Origin: JAUNSR01 sp036655355
Lineage (GTDB): Bacteria > Bacteroidota > Bacteroidia > Bacteroidales > JAUNSR01
Assembly: GCA_036655355.1 (NCBI GenBank)
Contig: JAVVQG010000001.1
Location: forward strand, 62,001-126,000
DNA: 64,000 bases
Direction of reading: 5' to 3'
Below the pieces are notes generated by a model. It was not told the origin of the DNA. It did no database searches and saw nothing but the letters and a program-made list of their open reading frames with translations. Below, one piece after another: positions 27,040 through 35,375 of this stretch (the stretch's first letter is position 1; each line of letters begins with the position of its first letter). Both the position numbers and the translations under genes were made by a program.

Positions 27040-28536
27040 ATGAACGCGAAAAAACAAGTTTGGATTGTCGGGAGTGGTCTGGCTGCTTTAGCTACTGCCT
27101 TAAGATTGGCGAAAAGAGGGTATCAAGTAGATATTCTGGAAAAAAACACGACTCCGGGGGGACGACTGAATCAAATTAAAAAGAATGGCTTTACGTTTGA
27201 TACCGGTCCCAGTTTTTTCAGCATGTCTTATGAATTCAAGGAGTTCGCAAATGATTGCGGTATCGAACTACCTTTCCGCTTTCATCCGGTAGACCCACTC
27301 TATACGGTTCATTTCGAAGACAATGATCAACCATTCGAATTGCATCGTAATCTTGCAAAGTTAGCTAGTCAGTTCCAAAAATACGAACCGGATTTTGACC
27401 AAAAGATGAGCCGTTATCTCCGTGATACCGGCAGCTTGTTCCACGACACAATGGATATCGTGGTTCGTCAGAATTTCGATTCACTACCCGATTATATTGA
27501 AAAGCTATCGCATGTAGATAAAAAACACCTTCCCACTCTGATCGCAAACTTCCAACATGTTGTATCGCGTTATTTCAAATCGGAAGAAGCGAGACAGATA
27601 CTCTCATTGGTAGCCTATTTTCTTGGTAATCCGCCAAATCAAACCAACGGTGTCTATTCACTGTTATCCTATACTGAATTTATGCATGACGGATATCACT
27701 ATGTAGAGGGTGGAATGTATGAAATCGTAAAAGGTTTGGTAAGAGAGTTAGAGAAAGCTGGTGTGAATATACATTACAACCACCAGGTTACAGACGTAGT
27801 AAAGAATGGCAATAAGATCACGGCTGTAGTGGATCAAAATGGGAACCATTTTGAAGGTGATATCTTTGTCGTTAACTCGGATTCCGCTCTTTTCAGAGGG
27901 GAAGTATTGAAACGAAAAGAGTTCTCTTCCAAAAAATTAGCACGCAAGGAGTGGTCCATGGGAATGTTTACCATGTACGTGGGACTGAATTGTAAGATCG
28001 ACAACATCGGATTACACAGCTATTACATTGGAAAAGATCCGAAAAAGAATAAGATGGACCGGTTTGACCATCCTGTTATTCCGGAACACCCTTATTATTA
28101 TGTGAATGCGGCCTCGCGTTTTAACCCACAAAGCGCACCCGAAGGTTGCGAAGCCCTTATGTTCGTTGTACCCGTTCCAAATCTCTTACACAAGAAGGAA
28201 TGGAACGATAAAGAGGCGATAGCAGACCATCTGTTGGAAGATTTCTCGAAACGGTTGGGTGTGGAAATCATGCCTCATGTTACTACGCGAATCATTTACT
28301 CACCGGAAAATTGGAGGGATAATTTCAATCTCTATATGGGCGCGGCTCTCGGATTAAGTCATACGATGAAACAAACTGGCGCCTTGCGACCAGCGAACAA
28401 GGATGAAATGTTCATCAACCTTTTCTACACAGGTTCCTCTACTGTTCCGGGGATAGGCTTACCGATGACGATCATCAGTTCACGGCTCACTACCGAACGA
28501 ATCATAGGCGAACCCATTACACCGGTTTATCGATAA
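27040..28536 (+). CDS. crtI: phytoene desaturase (CrtI type)
   Basis: A 498-residue FAD-dependent desaturase. The start chosen is the ATG at 27040, giving MNAKKQVWIVGSGLAALATA with the dinucleotide-binding glycine motif at the correct distance; a TTG at 27016 would add 8 residues overlapping the previous gene. The GGRLNQIKKNGFTFDTGPS block (about 40-58) and the C-terminal FYTGSSTVPGIGLPMTIISSRL signature identify CrtI. It desaturates phytoene stepwise to neurosporene or lycopene. No cyclase or hydroxylase gene follows, so the local product would be an acyclic carotene. A strong terminator closes the cluster. Confidence 0.92.
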   Translation: MNAKKQVWIVGSGLAALATALRLAKRGYQVDILEKNTTPGGRLNQIKKNGFTFDTGPSFFSMSYEFKEFANDCGIELPFRFHPVDPLYTVHFEDNDQPFELHRNLAKLASQFQKYEPDFDQKMSRYLRDTGSLFHDTMDIVVRQNFDSLPDYIEKLSHVDKKHLPTLIANFQHVVSRYFKSEEARQILSLVAYFLGNPPNQTNGVYSLLSYTEFMHDGYHYVEGGMYEIVKGLVRELEKAGVNIHYNHQVTDVVKNGNKITAVVDQNGNHFEGDIFVVNSDSALFRGEVLKRKEFSSKKLARKEWSMGMFTMYVGLNCKIDNIGLHSYYIGKDPKKNKMDRFDHPVIPEHPYYYVNAASRFNPQSAPEGCEALMFVVPVPNLLHKKEWNDKEAIADHLLEDFSKRLGVEIMPHVTTRIIYSPENWRDNFNLYMGAALGLSHTMKQTGALRPANKDEMFINLFYTGSSTVPGIGLPMTIISSRLTTERIIGEPITPVYR

Positions 28537-28571
28537 CCTCTACCCTTTCCTAACCCAAGGATCAAAACAAG

Positions 28572-28626
28572 ATACCCCGCATGAAATGAATTTACGGAAA
28601 AGATCATTTCTTGCGGGGTATTTTTA
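28572..28626. terminator. bidirectional terminator between crtI and nfo
   Basis: Arms ATACCCCGCATGAAATGA and TCATTTCTTGCGGGGTAT pair over about 17 bp, with a T-run on the plus strand; it sits between convergent genes. Confidence 0.85.
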
Positions 28627-28694
28627 TATAGAAAAGCGTGAGACGGAATTTCTCGTATTGCTACTTCATCAACTCCGGAGCTCAGATATTTCCT

Positions 28695-29537
28695 TTATTT
28701 CTCCAACGAATGAAGCAACAATATTTCTTCTTTCCAGATCGTTTCATCCGGAGTCTCCAGTATGATTGGCATGTTATCGAAACGTTCATCATTCATAAAA
28801 CGAATGAAGAAGTCCATTCCCAATACCCCTTTCCCAATTGAATCATGACGGTCAACTTTTGAACCGCACCCTTTCTTTGAATCATTCAGGTGAATACCTT
28901 TCAAATAGTTGAAACCGACAATCTGATCAAAATCTTCAAATGTCTTATTGTATCCCTCCTCTGTCACAAGATCGTAGCCGGCAGCAAGCGTATGACAGGT
29001 ATCAAGACATACTCCAACGCGACTCTTATCATCGATGCGGTCGATGATATATGCCAAATGTTCAAACTTATAACCCACATTAGAGCCTTGGCCGGCAGTA
29101 TTCTCAATCACAGCCACGACGCCGGTGGTTTTTTCAAGCGCCTCATTGATCGATTCGGCAATGATGTTCAAACACTCCTCTTCCGAGATCTCCTTCAAGT
29201 GTGAACCGGGATGAAAATTTAAGTATTTCAATCCAAGCTGCTCGCATCGCTGCATTTCATCCAGAAAAGCTGCTCGCGATTTTTGTAATCCCTCCTCTTT
29301 CGGACTTCCCAGATTGATTAGATAACTGTCGTGAGGAAGGATATAATCAGCACTAAGTCCGAATTTATCCAACTGCGCCTTAAATTCCGAAATATTCTTT
29401 TTCGTCAGAGGTTTACCCTCCCATCTCTTTTGGTTCTTAGTAAAAAGAGCAAATGCTTTCGCTCCGATTTCAAAAGCTACTTCAGGAGTATTTTCCACTC
29501 CTCCCTGAGCACTTACGTGAGCCCCGATATATTTCAT
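28695..29537 (-). CDS. nfo: endonuclease IV (AP endonuclease)
   Basis: A 280-residue TIM-barrel nuclease that cuts the backbone 5-prime of abasic sites in DNA. The start at 29537 gives MKYIGAHVSAQGGVENT, the standard N-terminus; an upstream in-frame Met would add 10 basic residues without homology. Zn-binding residues lie in the conserved blocks YLNFHPGSH, VIENTAGQGSNVG, GVCLDTCHTLAAGYD, HLNDSKKGCGSKVDRHDSIGKG and ILETPDE. It is a single gene; a TATCTTTG element on the minus strand at 29639-29646 is a possible promoter. Confidence 0.96.
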   Translation of the reverse strand: MKYIGAHVSAQGGVENTPEVAFEIGAKAFALFTKNQKRWEGKPLTKKNISEFKAQLDKFGLSADYILPHDSYLINLGSPKEEGLQKSRAAFLDEMQRCEQLGLKYLNFHPGSHLKEISEEECLNIIAESINEALEKTTGVVAVIENTAGQGSNVGYKFEHLAYIIDRIDDKSRVGVCLDTCHTLAAGYDLVTEEGYNKTFEDFDQIVGFNYLKGIHLNDSKKGCGSKVDRHDSIGKGVLGMDFFIRFMNDERFDNMPIILETPDETIWKEEILLLHSLEK

Positions 29538-29721
29538 CTGATTCTGTTTTAAATTTTTTATTTTCAAAAAGCTGAAAGGACCTCTTTTGACATTTTCCGC
29601 CTTAATTCATAAAAGCCAATTTGATCGTTTCATAAAGTCAAAGATACAAAGATTCCGGTTAAATGAGTTCATCGTTATTCTTTGATCCGACGAATTCGAC
29701 CAAATAGAGAAACTTCTTCCG

Positions 29722-29729
29722 TATATTTG
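29722..29729 (+). promoter_or_regulatory. candidate -7 element (TATATTTG) of the DUF456 gene
   Basis: TATATTTG lies 49 bases before the start codon; the -33 position is not a good TTTG. Confidence 0.35.
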
Positions 29730-29778
29730 TATGATTCCGAGGAGGAATTACATTGAATTTTTTAACACTTAGAATCGC

Positions 29779-30255
29779 ATGGATATTTTTGTTTTTATAG
29801 TTGCCTTGATTTGTGGAATTCTGGGGATGTTAGGAACTTTCCTTCCTGTAGTACCGGGACCACCCCTTTCTTACGCAGGGATACTACTTATTTATTGGAG
29901 AGGACTTGATAATTACTCCCACACGTTTCTTTGGGTATTCGGGCTCCTCACCCTTTTGGTTTCAATACTCGATTACTTTGCTCCCGTTTGGCTGACCAAC
30001 CGATTTGGAGGGTCGAAATATGCTACCAACGGCTCTTTGATCGGAATGGTGGCGGGTATCTTTTTCTTTCCCCCCTTCGGAATGATCTTTGGTCCGTTCA
30101 TAGGTGCATTCATCGGAGAATTGATGGCAAATAAAAATACCGTAAAAGCATTCAAAATAGCAACTGTTTCTTTTGGCGCATTCTTATTAAGTACGGGACT
30201 AAAATTAATCCTTTCAGGCATCATGCTCTTCTACATCATTGCATCAATCTTTTAA
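29779..30255 (+). CDS. DUF456 family membrane protein
   Basis: A 158-residue protein of about four hydrophobic helices, rich in Gly. The N-terminal block GILGMLGTFLPVVPGPPLSYAGILLIYW and the central DYFAPVWLTNRFGGSKYATNGSLIG are hallmarks of DUF456. The function of this family is not known. It stands alone between endonuclease IV and the TonB receptor. Confidence 0.85.
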   Translation: MDIFVFIVALICGILGMLGTFLPVVPGPPLSYAGILLIYWRGLDNYSHTFLWVFGLLTLLVSILDYFAPVWLTNRFGGSKYATNGSLIGMVAGIFFFPPFGMIFGPFIGAFIGELMANKNTVKAFKIATVSFGAFLLSTGLKLILSGIMLFYIIASIF

Positions 30256-30569
30256 AAATAGAAATATATTTTCGTTATTGACACATTTTAAATGAGATCG
30301 CTCTATTTCACATAAATTTCTTAACCACAATACAATTACAGTGTAATTAGCTGACTATACATCCTATTTTTCTCTTCAATACTTATTTTTTGTAACATAA
30401 CTTTAATACGCATTTCTATACAAAAGGGGTATTATTGCTTAATTTCGCGGCACATTTTAATTATGGGAGCAATACAGAATGTTAATTTTAACATTAATAA
30501 TATTGACTTCGCATTAGCTTATAGAAGAGAATTCATCATAATTATTGTATAATCAAATAAGAACCCCTA
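30256..30569. other. 314-bp AT-rich upstream region of the TonB receptor
   Basis: I see no gene, tRNA or riboswitch-like conserved core here. TAATTTCG near 30439 is a one-mismatch -7 box. A short AT-rich inverted repeat (TTAATTTTAACATTAA region near 30481-30500) is present. The leader of the receptor is therefore long, about 130 bases if that promoter is used. Confidence 0.5.
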
Positions 30570-33218
30570 ATGAAAAAAGGAGCATTTCTTGTGTCCTCAA
30601 TGCTTGTAGCCTCTACAGCAGTGAGCTTTGCGCAAGTACAAGGAACCGTGGTTGACAAAACAACCAAGGAACCATTGATTGGAGTAACCGTTTATCACGA
30701 CAAAACACAAGTTGGTACGATTACTGATTTCGATGGAAAATTTGAGTTGAAGGTTCCTGCCGGAAAACAACAGATCAAGGTTTCGTATGTTGGGTATACC
30801 CCAATGACAGTAGATGTTAAAAGTGGAGATCGAGTAAACGTTGAAATGTCTGCCGACGTGGTTGCTCTTAAAGACGTTACAATTACATCATCGGTTGCGG
30901 TTGCACGTAAAACTCCGGTAGCTGTAAGTACACTTGAACCAATCGTTTTGGAAGAAAAATTAGGAACTCAGGAATTCCCTGAAATTCTAAAAGCGACTCC
31001 GGGCGTTTACGCTACTAAAGATGGTGGTGGTTACGGTGACTCACGTATCGTATTGCGTGGATTCGGATCAGCAAACATTGCAGTGATGGTGAACGGCGTA
31101 CCTATGAATGATATGGAATGGGGTGGCGTTTACTGGTCTAACTGGACAGGTTTGTCTGATGTTACACGCAGCATGCAGGTTCAACGCGGATTGGGTGCTT
31201 CTAAAATCGCAAGTCCATCTGTAGGGGGATCTATCAATATCATTACGAATTCTACGGATGCTAAAAAAGGCGGTTCTGTTTCTTATGGAATCGGAAACGA
31301 CGGATATAATAAAACAACATTCAGCCTCTCTTCAGGTATGAATGAAAAAGGCTGGGCTTTCTCTGCTTTAGGCGCTAAAACATGGGGAGACGGTTATATT
31401 CAGGGAACTAGCTTTAGTTCTTATGCTTGGTTCGTAAACATCTCAAAACGAATCGGCGACAACCACTCTTTATCACTTACCGGTACAGGTTCTCCTCAGG
31501 GCCACAACAAACGTTACGACAAGCTGACCATCGCTGAATGGGAAAAACAGGAATCTGTCGGAACAGGTGCAGGTACACGTTATAACGCTACTTATGGATT
31601 CGATGCCAATGGAAAAGAACGCGTAGGTACCAACTACAACTACTACCACAAACCACAGATCTCGTTGAACCACATCTGGGATATCAACGATAAATCCAAC
31701 CTTTCTTCAACTCTTTACGTTTCAATCGGCGACGGTTACGGATATCGCGGAGTAGGTAGCAACTACTCAAGCCTTTACGGTGCCACAAACGGTATTCCGA
31801 ACACAACTTACCGCAAAAACGACGGCACATTCGATTACGCTGCATTGATGCAGGCAAATGCGGATGCTGCTAACGGAAGTGGAGCTGCTATCGCGAAAAA
31901 CGTGAACAAACACACTTGGTTCGGTGGTCTTTCTACTTACAATTACCAAATCAACGAGTCGTTGAACCTTCAGGGAGGTATTGACCTTCGTTATTATCAG
32001 GGACTTCACTACGCTGAAATCACTGATTTGATGGGTGGAGATTTCGTTATCGATACAAGCCGCAAGGACGTTATTTACAAAAAAGACGACGTTGCATGGC
32101 AGAATGAACGCCTTTACATCGGCGATATCGCTTACCGCGATTACACAAGTTATGTAGGTCAGTATGGCATATTCGGTCAGGCTGAATACTCTTACCAAAA
32201 ACTTTCTGCTTTCGTATCGGGTAATGCAAATGTGAATACTTACCAGCGTTTGGACCGTTTCTATTACGATAATGAGAAATCAGACGTTCAGACAAAAATC
32301 GGATATGGTGTAAAAGGTGGAGCTAACTACAACTTCAATAAAAACCACAATGTATTCGGAAACGTAGGATTCTTCTCGCGTGCTCCATTCTTGTCGTACG
32401 GTGTATTCCTTAACTCAACAACAAGTAATACGATCAACCCGAACTCTACGAACGAGAAAGTATTCTCATTTGAATTGGGTTACGGTTTCACTTCAAGAAC
32501 ATTCGTTGCGAATGTAAACCTTTACAGAACATCTTGGTTGGATAAATCTCTTACCAAATCGGTATCAGATGCTCGTGAAAGTGCTTATGTAAACCTAACC
32601 GGTGTTGACGCTCTTCATCAGGGTGCTGAACTTGAGTTCACTTACAAACCAACCAAAGCATTGCATATCAACGGTATGTTCTCTTATGGAGACTGGAATT
32701 GGAAGAGCAACTCTACCGGATACTGGTACAACCAGAACGGTCAGGCAATCGACAAAAACAAAAACGTAGTTGAAGCCGGCTCTCCTGAACACGCTTCTAT
32801 TACGATGAACATGGATGGTGTGAAAGTAGGTAACTCTGCTCAGACAACAGCTGCCTTGGGTATTTCATACGAAGTATTGAAAGGACTTCGTCTTGGTGCA
32901 GACGCGAACTACTTCGGTCGTAACTACGCTGATTATGACATCACAAGCGCATCTACGTTCCAAACCGGAGTTTACAACATTGCTCAACCTTGGGAAATTC
33001 CAAGTGCTTACACGGTTGATGCACGCCTTAGCTACCGTTTCAAAATCGGTACGTTTGACGCTACATGGGTTGCAAACTGCAACAACATCCTAAATGCCAA
33101 ATACATCACCGATGCGAAAGATAACGGTGCGAGAACAGGCGGTCACGGATGGGAAGATGCAACGGTATTCTATGGTTTCGGTCGCACATGGTCTACTAGC
33201 CTGAAAGTAAAATTCTAA
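30570..33218 (+). CDS. TonB-dependent outer-membrane receptor
   Basis: An 882-residue receptor: signal peptide (1-21, ending SFAQ), a carboxypeptidase-regulatory-like beta domain (about 22-105, VQGTVVDKTTKEPLIGVTVY), plug domain (about 115-230, with ILRGFGSANIAVMVNGVPMNDMEWG-type loop) and a 22-strand barrel ending in Phe (TWSTSLKVKF). It imports a substrate across the outer membrane with energy from TonB-ExbBD. The next gene is a two-domain lipoprotein rather than a SusD, so this is not a standard polysaccharide utilisation pair; substrate unknown. The barrel is very rich in Asn, Tyr and Ser. Confidence 0.92.
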   Translation: MKKGAFLVSSMLVASTAVSFAQVQGTVVDKTTKEPLIGVTVYHDKTQVGTITDFDGKFELKVPAGKQQIKVSYVGYTPMTVDVKSGDRVNVEMSADVVALKDVTITSSVAVARKTPVAVSTLEPIVLEEKLGTQEFPEILKATPGVYATKDGGGYGDSRIVLRGFGSANIAVMVNGVPMNDMEWGGVYWSNWTGLSDVTRSMQVQRGLGASKIASPSVGGSINIITNSTDAKKGGSVSYGIGNDGYNKTTFSLSSGMNEKGWAFSALGAKTWGDGYIQGTSFSSYAWFVNISKRIGDNHSLSLTGTGSPQGHNKRYDKLTIAEWEKQESVGTGAGTRYNATYGFDANGKERVGTNYNYYHKPQISLNHIWDINDKSNLSSTLYVSIGDGYGYRGVGSNYSSLYGATNGIPNTTYRKNDGTFDYAALMQANADAANGSGAAIAKNVNKHTWFGGLSTYNYQINESLNLQGGIDLRYYQGLHYAEITDLMGGDFVIDTSRKDVIYKKDDVAWQNERLYIGDIAYRDYTSYVGQYGIFGQAEYSYQKLSAFVSGNANVNTYQRLDRFYYDNEKSDVQTKIGYGVKGGANYNFNKNHNVFGNVGFFSRAPFLSYGVFLNSTTSNTINPNSTNEKVFSFELGYGFTSRTFVANVNLYRTSWLDKSLTKSVSDARESAYVNLTGVDALHQGAELEFTYKPTKALHINGMFSYGDWNWKSNSTGYWYNQNGQAIDKNKNVVEAGSPEHASITMNMDGVKVGNSAQTTAALGISYEVLKGLRLGADANYFGRNYADYDITSASTFQTGVYNIAQPWEIPSAYTVDARLSYRFKIGTFDATWVANCNNILNAKYITDAKDNGARTGGHGWEDATVFYGFGRTWSTSLKVKF

Positions 33219-33224
33219 TCAAAC

Positions 33225-33252
33225 AGGTTGTAAAAACAGATTATACACAATG
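33225..33252 (+). repeat. dispersed leader element, copy F (just after the TonB receptor stop)
   Basis: GTTGTAAAAACAGATTATACACA plus ATG differs from copy B by only a few bases. Its ATG (33250) opens a nine-codon frame, MESSLITFS, whose stop (33277-33279) lies inside the left arm of the hairpin at 33268-33296. Confidence 0.5.
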
Positions 33253-33267
33253 GAATCGTCATTGATC

Positions 33268-33296
33268 ACCTTTAGTTGAGATACTCAACTAAAGGT
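33268..33296 (+). other. perfect 13-bp hairpin between the TonB receptor and its lipoprotein
   Basis: ACCTTTAGTTGAG and CTCAACTAAAGGT pair perfectly around a 3-base loop. No T-run follows, so it is more likely an RNA-processing, stability or attenuation structure than a terminator. It separates a high-demand receptor gene from its partner. Confidence 0.8.
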
Positions 33297-33301
33297 ATCT
33301 G

Positions 33302-33344
33302 GATGGCGCATTTGACCTTGTTGTTAAAAATAGATTATATACAA
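33302..33344 (+). repeat. dispersed leader element, copy B (before the TonB-partner lipoprotein)
   Basis: The clearest copy: GATGGCGCATTTGACCTT, then GTTGTTAAAAATAGATTATA and TACAA directly before the ATG at 33345. Confidence 0.65.
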
Positions 33345-34715
33345 ATGAAAAGAAATAATTATATCAATCTTTTATTTGCAGGTGCCCTTGCTTTCGGTTC
33401 TTGTAATGTTGAACCGGATTTTGACGGTTTAGAGGATATGACGAAACCAACGAACGTTAAAAAATACGAAGAGGTTTATCAGGGAAAAGTTTTCAACGCA
33501 GAGAATCCGGCACAAGCTACCATCCCTGCATGGTTGAATTCAAAATATTACACTTGCGATAAAGGTTCTACTGCAATCGTTTCTTACCTATTTGAAACTT
33601 CAGGCGTAGCAGCGAGCTATGTAGAGGACTTTGAAGGCAATTACGTTTCAAACGAACCGGCACAGATTCCTGGTTGGTTGAACTGGCAGACAGCTGGTGA
33701 TGCAACTTCACTTTGGAAAAACGCCACTTACAACAGCAATACTTACGTTCAATACAATCCGGGCAAATCACCTGTTGAAGCAACACTTTGGATGATCTCC
33801 CCTAAGTTGGCGGTTGAGAAAGGCGATTCACTAACTTTTGATCTGACTGTAGGTTATTGGAATCAGGACTGTTTGGATATCTTGGTTTCTACTACATTCC
33901 AAGGTAACTCAGGAAGTATTACGAACAAATACACAAAATGGATCAGCCTAACAGAGCAGTTCAATATTCCTCAAGAGCCATCAAACGGTTATGGAGTAAT
34001 GGGAAATGCAGGTAGTGTTTCACTGGATGAGTTTGCCGGTCAAGAATTGTATGTTGCTTTCAGATATACAGATGCTGAAGGAAACTCCAAAACAGTTATC
34101 CAGATTGACAACGTTGGAATCAAAAAAGGAATCAAAAAACAGACTGAAGAATCCGACGAATATATTTTCAACGGAACAGAATGGGTATTTGAACGCACTA
34201 TTCCAAAGGCTGCTTTGAAAGAAGATTTCGAAAGAAAAGTAACCGATAAAGAAAATACAATGCTTCCGGGATGGATCAATGCAGCTCTTGAAGGAGATAA
34301 AAAATGGATTGATAAATCGTATGGTGGCAATGTTTATACAGAATGTAGCGCATACAAGATTGAAGGTTTGGTTGATGCTTGGTTGATTACACCACAGCTT
34401 GAAATCAAAGAAGGCTATGTAATGAAATTCGATATGACTTCAGGTCACTGGACACATGAAGCATTGTCTGTACTTGTTTCTTCTGATTTCTCTGGCAAAG
34501 AGGAAGATGTAGCGAACGCGAAATGGGAAGACATTACAGAACAGGCTGAATATCCTAAAGTTGAAGGGGCTTATGGAAAACCAACTGAAGTGGGACCATT
34601 CGATTTCTCTAAATATGCAGGTAAAAAAATCTACGTTGCTTTCCGTTACAAAGGAAATGCCGCTGCGAACGAAACTTCGACAGTGCAGCTAGACAATGTA
34701 TATGTAGGTCAATAA
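33345..34715 (+). CDS. lipoprotein with two choice-of-anchor J-like domains, partner of the TonB receptor
   Basis: Starting at the ATG at 33345 the protein has 456 residues and a lipoprotein signal (LLFAGALAFGSC, lipid Cys at residue 17). An upstream in-frame ATG at 33276 would add 23 residues and hide the signal peptide, so it is rejected. Two similar halves follow (about 90-245 and 290-455), each with an EDFEG/EDFER start, a WLITP/WMISP strand, a DFSKYAGKKIYVAFRY/EFAGQELYVAFRY block and a final QLDNV/QIDNV strand, typical of choice-of-anchor J beta-sandwich domains. It probably sits on the outer membrane beside the receptor and binds its ligand. Confidence 0.75.
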   Translation: MKRNNYINLLFAGALAFGSCNVEPDFDGLEDMTKPTNVKKYEEVYQGKVFNAENPAQATIPAWLNSKYYTCDKGSTAIVSYLFETSGVAASYVEDFEGNYVSNEPAQIPGWLNWQTAGDATSLWKNATYNSNTYVQYNPGKSPVEATLWMISPKLAVEKGDSLTFDLTVGYWNQDCLDILVSTTFQGNSGSITNKYTKWISLTEQFNIPQEPSNGYGVMGNAGSVSLDEFAGQELYVAFRYTDAEGNSKTVIQIDNVGIKKGIKKQTEESDEYIFNGTEWVFERTIPKAALKEDFERKVTDKENTMLPGWINAALEGDKKWIDKSYGGNVYTECSAYKIEGLVDAWLITPQLEIKEGYVMKFDMTSGHWTHEALSVLVSSDFSGKEEDVANAKWEDITEQAEYPKVEGAYGKPTEVGPFDFSKYAGKKIYVAFRYKGNAAANETSTVQLDNVYVGQ

Positions 34716-34759
34716 TCTACTGTCAATAGATATTTATCGGATATGCGATAAATTACAAG

Positions 34760-34804
34760 AAATGCTTTAATAAGGTCTTAAAACTTTATTAAAGCATTTT
34801 CTTT
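34760..34804 (+). terminator. intrinsic terminator after the TonB-partner lipoprotein
   Basis: AAATGCTTTAATAA and TTATTAAAGCATTT pair over 14 bp, followed by TTCTTT. Confidence 0.85.
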
Positions 34805-34810
34805 ACGCTA

Positions 34811-34857
34811 AAAAAGAGGCTGTCTGAATACAAATTGTTTTTAGGCAGCCTATTTTT
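34811..34857. terminator. GAGGCTG-type terminator hairpin, copy 1
   Basis: AGGCTG (34817-34822) and CAGCCT (34846-34851) pair with additional inner pairing, flanked by A-run and T-run. Similar hairpins are at 35304, 43824 and 61019. Confidence 0.7.
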
Positions 34858-34999
34858 GTTTCCTGAGTTTGCTCCCGAGTCGGTTTCTCTTGTGGAGAGG
34901 CAATTCTTAAGGAGTTGTAATCGGAAGAATAGTGTGAGCGATACTTCCCGAATTAGAATTGAAAGGAGCAATTCATTCCAAGAAGCATTTCATGCGCCT

Positions 35000-35169
35000 C
35001 TTCAGAGCTCTGAATGACGCGCTTCAGTGCTTTGAAGAGCCCGCTTCAGTACTTTGAAGAGCGTGCTTCAGTGCTTTGAAGAGCCTTCTTCAGTACTCTG
35101 AAGAGCGTGCTTCAGTACTCTGAAGAGCCTTCTTCAGTGCTCTGAAGAGGGTGCTTCAGTGCTCTGAAG
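35000..35169. repeat. eight 22-bp tandem units with palindromic cores
   Basis: Cores of form CTTCAGTRCTYTGAAG start at 35000, 35022, 35044, 35066, 35088, 35110, 35132 and 35154, an exact 22-bp step. Each core has 6-bp inverted arms (CTTCAG/CTGAAG or TTGAAG). The 6-bp links alternate between AGCGTG and AGCCTT in the middle, giving a 44-bp higher-order period. Period 22 is near two helical turns, so all palindromes face the same side of DNA. As RNA it would give a row of small hairpins. There are no unique spacers, so it is not CRISPR. Confidence 0.92.
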
Positions 35170-35188
35170 AAGCAATTATGCAGGATCC

Positions 35189-35276
35189 TTTTGGGAAAAA
35201 CAAAGGAATATTTTTGGGAAAACAGAGGAATGATTCGAAAAAAACAGAGAAACGTTACTGAAAAATAAACGGGGAC
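35189..35276. repeat. second degenerate tandem repeat, period about 22-23 bp
   Basis: About four decayed units share a TTTTGGGAAAAACA(A/G)AGGAAT-like pattern: units begin near 35189, 35211, 35234 and 35255. Identity is good between the first two and weak in the last two. Confidence 0.5.
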
Positions 35277-35303
35277 CCTTCGGAAGGCTTTCGGAAATAA
35301 CGC

Positions 35304-35351
35304 AAAAGAGGCTGCCCTTATTCATTCGCATGAATTCGGAGAGCCTCTTTT
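35304..35351. terminator. GAGGCTG-type terminator hairpin, copy 2
   Basis: AAAAGAGGCT (35304-35313) and AGCCTCTTTT (35342-35351) pair over 10 bp; the loop contains ATTCGCATGAAT. It is placed to end transcription of the SPOR gene on the minus strand. Confidence 0.8.
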
Positions 35352-35375
35352 ACGTTGTATTTCATTGTAGTCAAA

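Larger units (their letters stand above)
34716..35375. other. 660-bp repeat-rich intergenic island
   Basis: No gene is supported here. In order it holds a terminator hairpin (34760-34804), a GGCTG-type hairpin (34811-34857), about 140 bases of unremarkable sequence, eight 22-bp palindromic repeats (35000-35169), a second degenerate repeat of about 22-23 bp (35189-35276), and a third hairpin (35304-35351). It separates two convergent gene sets. Confidence 0.8.

Noticed and set aside
30256..30569. Cobalamin or other riboswitch before the TonB receptor
   Set aside because: No B12-box-like or other conserved riboswitch core could be recognised.
33276..33344. N-terminal extension of the TonB-partner lipoprotein
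   Set aside because: It translates the leader element and would place 23 residues before a lipoprotein signal; the same leader-coded peptide end occurs before the glycosidase at 55692, showing it is non-coding repeat.
33225..33344. SusC/SusD pair
   Set aside because: The lipoprotein following the receptor has beta-sandwich repeats and lacks the helical TPR-like architecture of SusD.
35000..35169. CRISPR array
   Set aside because: Units are contiguous 22-bp repeats with 6-bp alternating links; there are no unique spacers of normal length and no cas genes in the window.
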